DNA from: JAEXNA01 sp050486105
Lineage (GTDB): Bacteria; Vulcanimicrobiota; Xenobia; Xenobiales; JADMJV01
DNA: 6,837 nt
NCBI GenBank assembly: GCA_050486105.1
Contig: JBJHCR010000330.1
Location: 1 to 6,837 of the forward strand
Direction of reading: 5' to 3'
Part shown: one piece after another, positions 6,287 to 6,837 of the stretch
Position numbering within the stretch: the first letter of the stretch is position 1
How the letters are laid out: every line of letters begins with the position of its first letter
Notes under the pieces: model-generated
The model's input: the letters and a program-made list of their open reading frames with translations, nothing else
Databases searched by the model: none
Told to the model about the DNA's origin: nothing
Translations under genes and position numbers: made by a program

Positions 6287-6309
6287 CGGGTACCCAACGA
6301 AGTTGGGTG
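6287..6309 (+). repeat. 23-bp direct repeat, copy 2, containing a GAA-loop hairpin
   Basis: Identical to 6113-6135; the hairpin lies at 6292-6308. The copies are 174 bp apart and sit near the two ends of the element, in the same orientation. Confidence 0.8.
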
Positions 6310-6312
6310 TTA

Positions 6313-6327
6313 GGCGGTGGATCGAGG
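6313..6327 (-). repeat. Right terminal inverted repeat
   Basis: GGCGGTGGATCGAGG, the exact complement of 6061-6075. The adjacent TTTAG (6328-6332) repeats 6056-6060. Confidence 0.8.
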
Positions 6328-6328
6328 T

Positions 6329-6727
6329 TTAGGTGGTGAAGTGGTTGACCATTCCAGCCAAGCCCGAGCCGGCCAGGAGAGCGACTCCAGCCTTGGCCAC
6401 TCCTACCGAACCGAGAAACGGGGCTCCCAGGAGGGCAGCTGTGCCTGCAACGTTCATGGCCGCTCCAGCCAGGGCAATACGCTCAGGAGTCTTGCTAGAA
6501 TGAGTGATCGTAAAATCGGCGGCCTTCCCAAAATGGACAAAGGTTCCAAGGACCGGGTGGGCTGTGACCCCTCCCCAAAAGACCCCTTCCATGACGTCGT
6601 GAGCGAGCTCTTTGCTGCTGGCAACGAATTCGTCGTTGATGATGCTGGAGGACTGGCCTTGGCGAGCCGGGGAAGCGGTCGAGGAAGTAGGGCGTTGGCA
6701 ACAAGCGAATTGAGTGGTGATCTGCAT
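6329..6727 (-). CDS. Small Gly/Ala-rich hydrophobic protein, unknown function
   Basis: No family is recognised for this 132-residue product. It begins with a Ser/Thr/Gln-rich, apparently disordered leader (1-30, 'MQITTQFACCQRPTSSTASP') that is not a Sec signal peptide. A mixed segment follows (31-82) with 'HDVMEGVFWGGVTAHPVLGTF'. The C-terminal half 'RIALAGAAMNVAGTAALLGA' onward (83-126) is Gly/Ala-rich and hydrophobic, enough for two short membrane helices packed by small residues. The ATG at 6727 is supported by AGGAG at 6740-6736 with an 8-base spacer. The gene has a promoter like those at 2912-2944 and 4284-4316. Its TAA (6331-6329) lies in the right-hand target duplication of the adjoining MITE-like element, so the insertion kept the reading frame intact. 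Leader type and Gly-rich stretch recall the C11 peptidase product. A membrane or exported protein is possible. Confidence 0.75.
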   Translation of the reverse strand: MQITTQFACCQRPTSSTASPARQGQSSSIINDEFVASSKELAHDVMEGVFWGGVTAHPVLGTFVHFGKAADFTITHSSKTPERIALAGAAMNVAGTAALLGAPFLGSVGVAKAGVALLAGSGLAGMVNHFTT

Positions 6728-6757
6728 TTTTATATCTCCTGCGAATGAACTAACCTC

Positions 6758-6790
6758 AGTCTATCCCTGAAGCGTTAAGTTGACGTTAAG
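6758..6790 (-). promoter_or_regulatory. Promoter with tandem CTTAAC half-sites and -10 element
   Basis: On the minus strand: CTTAAC (6790-6785), five bases, CTTAAC (6779-6774), ten bases, TAGACT (6763-6758). This is the cleanest of the three copies: the half-sites are identical and the -10 hexamer equals that at 2917-2912. On the plus strand the repeat extends to seven bases (CGTTAAG at 6773 and 6784). The predicted transcription start near 6751 gives a leader of about 24 bases containing the AGGAG. The remaining 6791-6837 shows no feature I can support. Confidence 0.62.
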
Positions 6791-6837
6791 AATGCGTCTT
6801 CACACCAGTACAACGTCCGCAAAGTTCATCCCTAGTC

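Larger units (their letters stand above)
6061..6327. mobile_element. MITE-like element with 15-bp terminal inverted repeats and 5-bp target duplication
   Basis: The 267-bp element starts with CCTCGATCCACCGCC (6061-6075) and ends with its exact complement GGCGGTGGATCGAGG (6313-6327). It is flanked by the direct repeat TTTAG on both sides (6056-6060 and 6328-6332), as expected of a target-site duplication. It has no coding sequence; open frames across it on both strands are made of repeated hairpin sequence ('GYPTKLG'-like translations). The interior holds six or seven short hairpins and a 23-bp direct repeat. A non-autonomous transposable element mobilised by a transposase elsewhere is the simplest reading. 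No family can be assigned from the ends alone. Confidence 0.7.

Noticed and set aside
6078..6332. Plus-strand open frame with repeated 'GYPTKLG'
   Set aside because: It is the translation of the hairpin repeats; the frame exists because the repeats lack stops, not because of coding selection.
6056..6332. CRISPR array
   Set aside because: The repeats are unevenly spaced, palindromic throughout, bounded by terminal inverted repeats and a target duplication, and there are no spacers of even length or cas genes.

Overview
The window reads as chromosomal DNA of a bacterium with two membranes: it opens in an adaptor-permease-ATPase exporter of the MacAB/LolCDE kind. Base composition is moderately GC-rich and genes are tightly packed. 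Nothing fixes the taxon. The many proteins of unrecognised family suggest a poorly sampled lineage, which is an impression and not a determination.

Layout. Positions 1-2214 (+ strand) hold a three-gene exporter operon: the C-terminus of a periplasmic adaptor, an FtsX/LolC-E-type permease, and a LolD/MacB-type ATPase, joined by 1-bp and 11-bp overlaps. Everything after this is on the minus strand. In minus-strand transcription order it runs: a small Gly/Ala-rich hydrophobic protein (6727-6329); a 267-bp MITE-like insertion (6327-6061); a basic coiled-coil protein (5991-5443); a CxxCxxCC cysteine-cluster protein fused to TPRs (5407-4346); a clostripain-like (C11) cysteine peptidase with a glycine-rich membrane-type segment inside its fold (4275-2974); and an acidic helical protein built from an internal ~81-residue duplication (2864-2211). 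The last of these meets the exporter operon tail to tail, with overlapping stop codons.

The most notable signal is regulatory. Three of the minus-strand genes (hydrophobic protein, C11 peptidase, duplicated acidic protein) share one promoter architecture: two TTAA-centred hexamers with an 11-bp period, then exactly 10 bp, then a -10-like TAGACT/TAGGCT. This matches how OmpR/PhoB-family response regulators bind tandem half-sites in place of a -35 element, and the half-sites resemble the PmrA-type box. It suggests a small co-regulated set of uncharacterised proteins. Two of the three start with a disordered Ser/Thr/Pro/Gln-rich leader and carry a Gly/Ala-rich hydrophobic segment, so export or membrane insertion is a reasonable but unproven guess.

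The second notable signal is the element at 6061-6327. It has perfect 15-bp terminal inverted repeats, a perfect 5-bp flanking duplication (TTTAG) and an interior made of short GNA-loop hairpins. Its insertion site touches the stop codon of the hydrophobic protein gene without breaking it.
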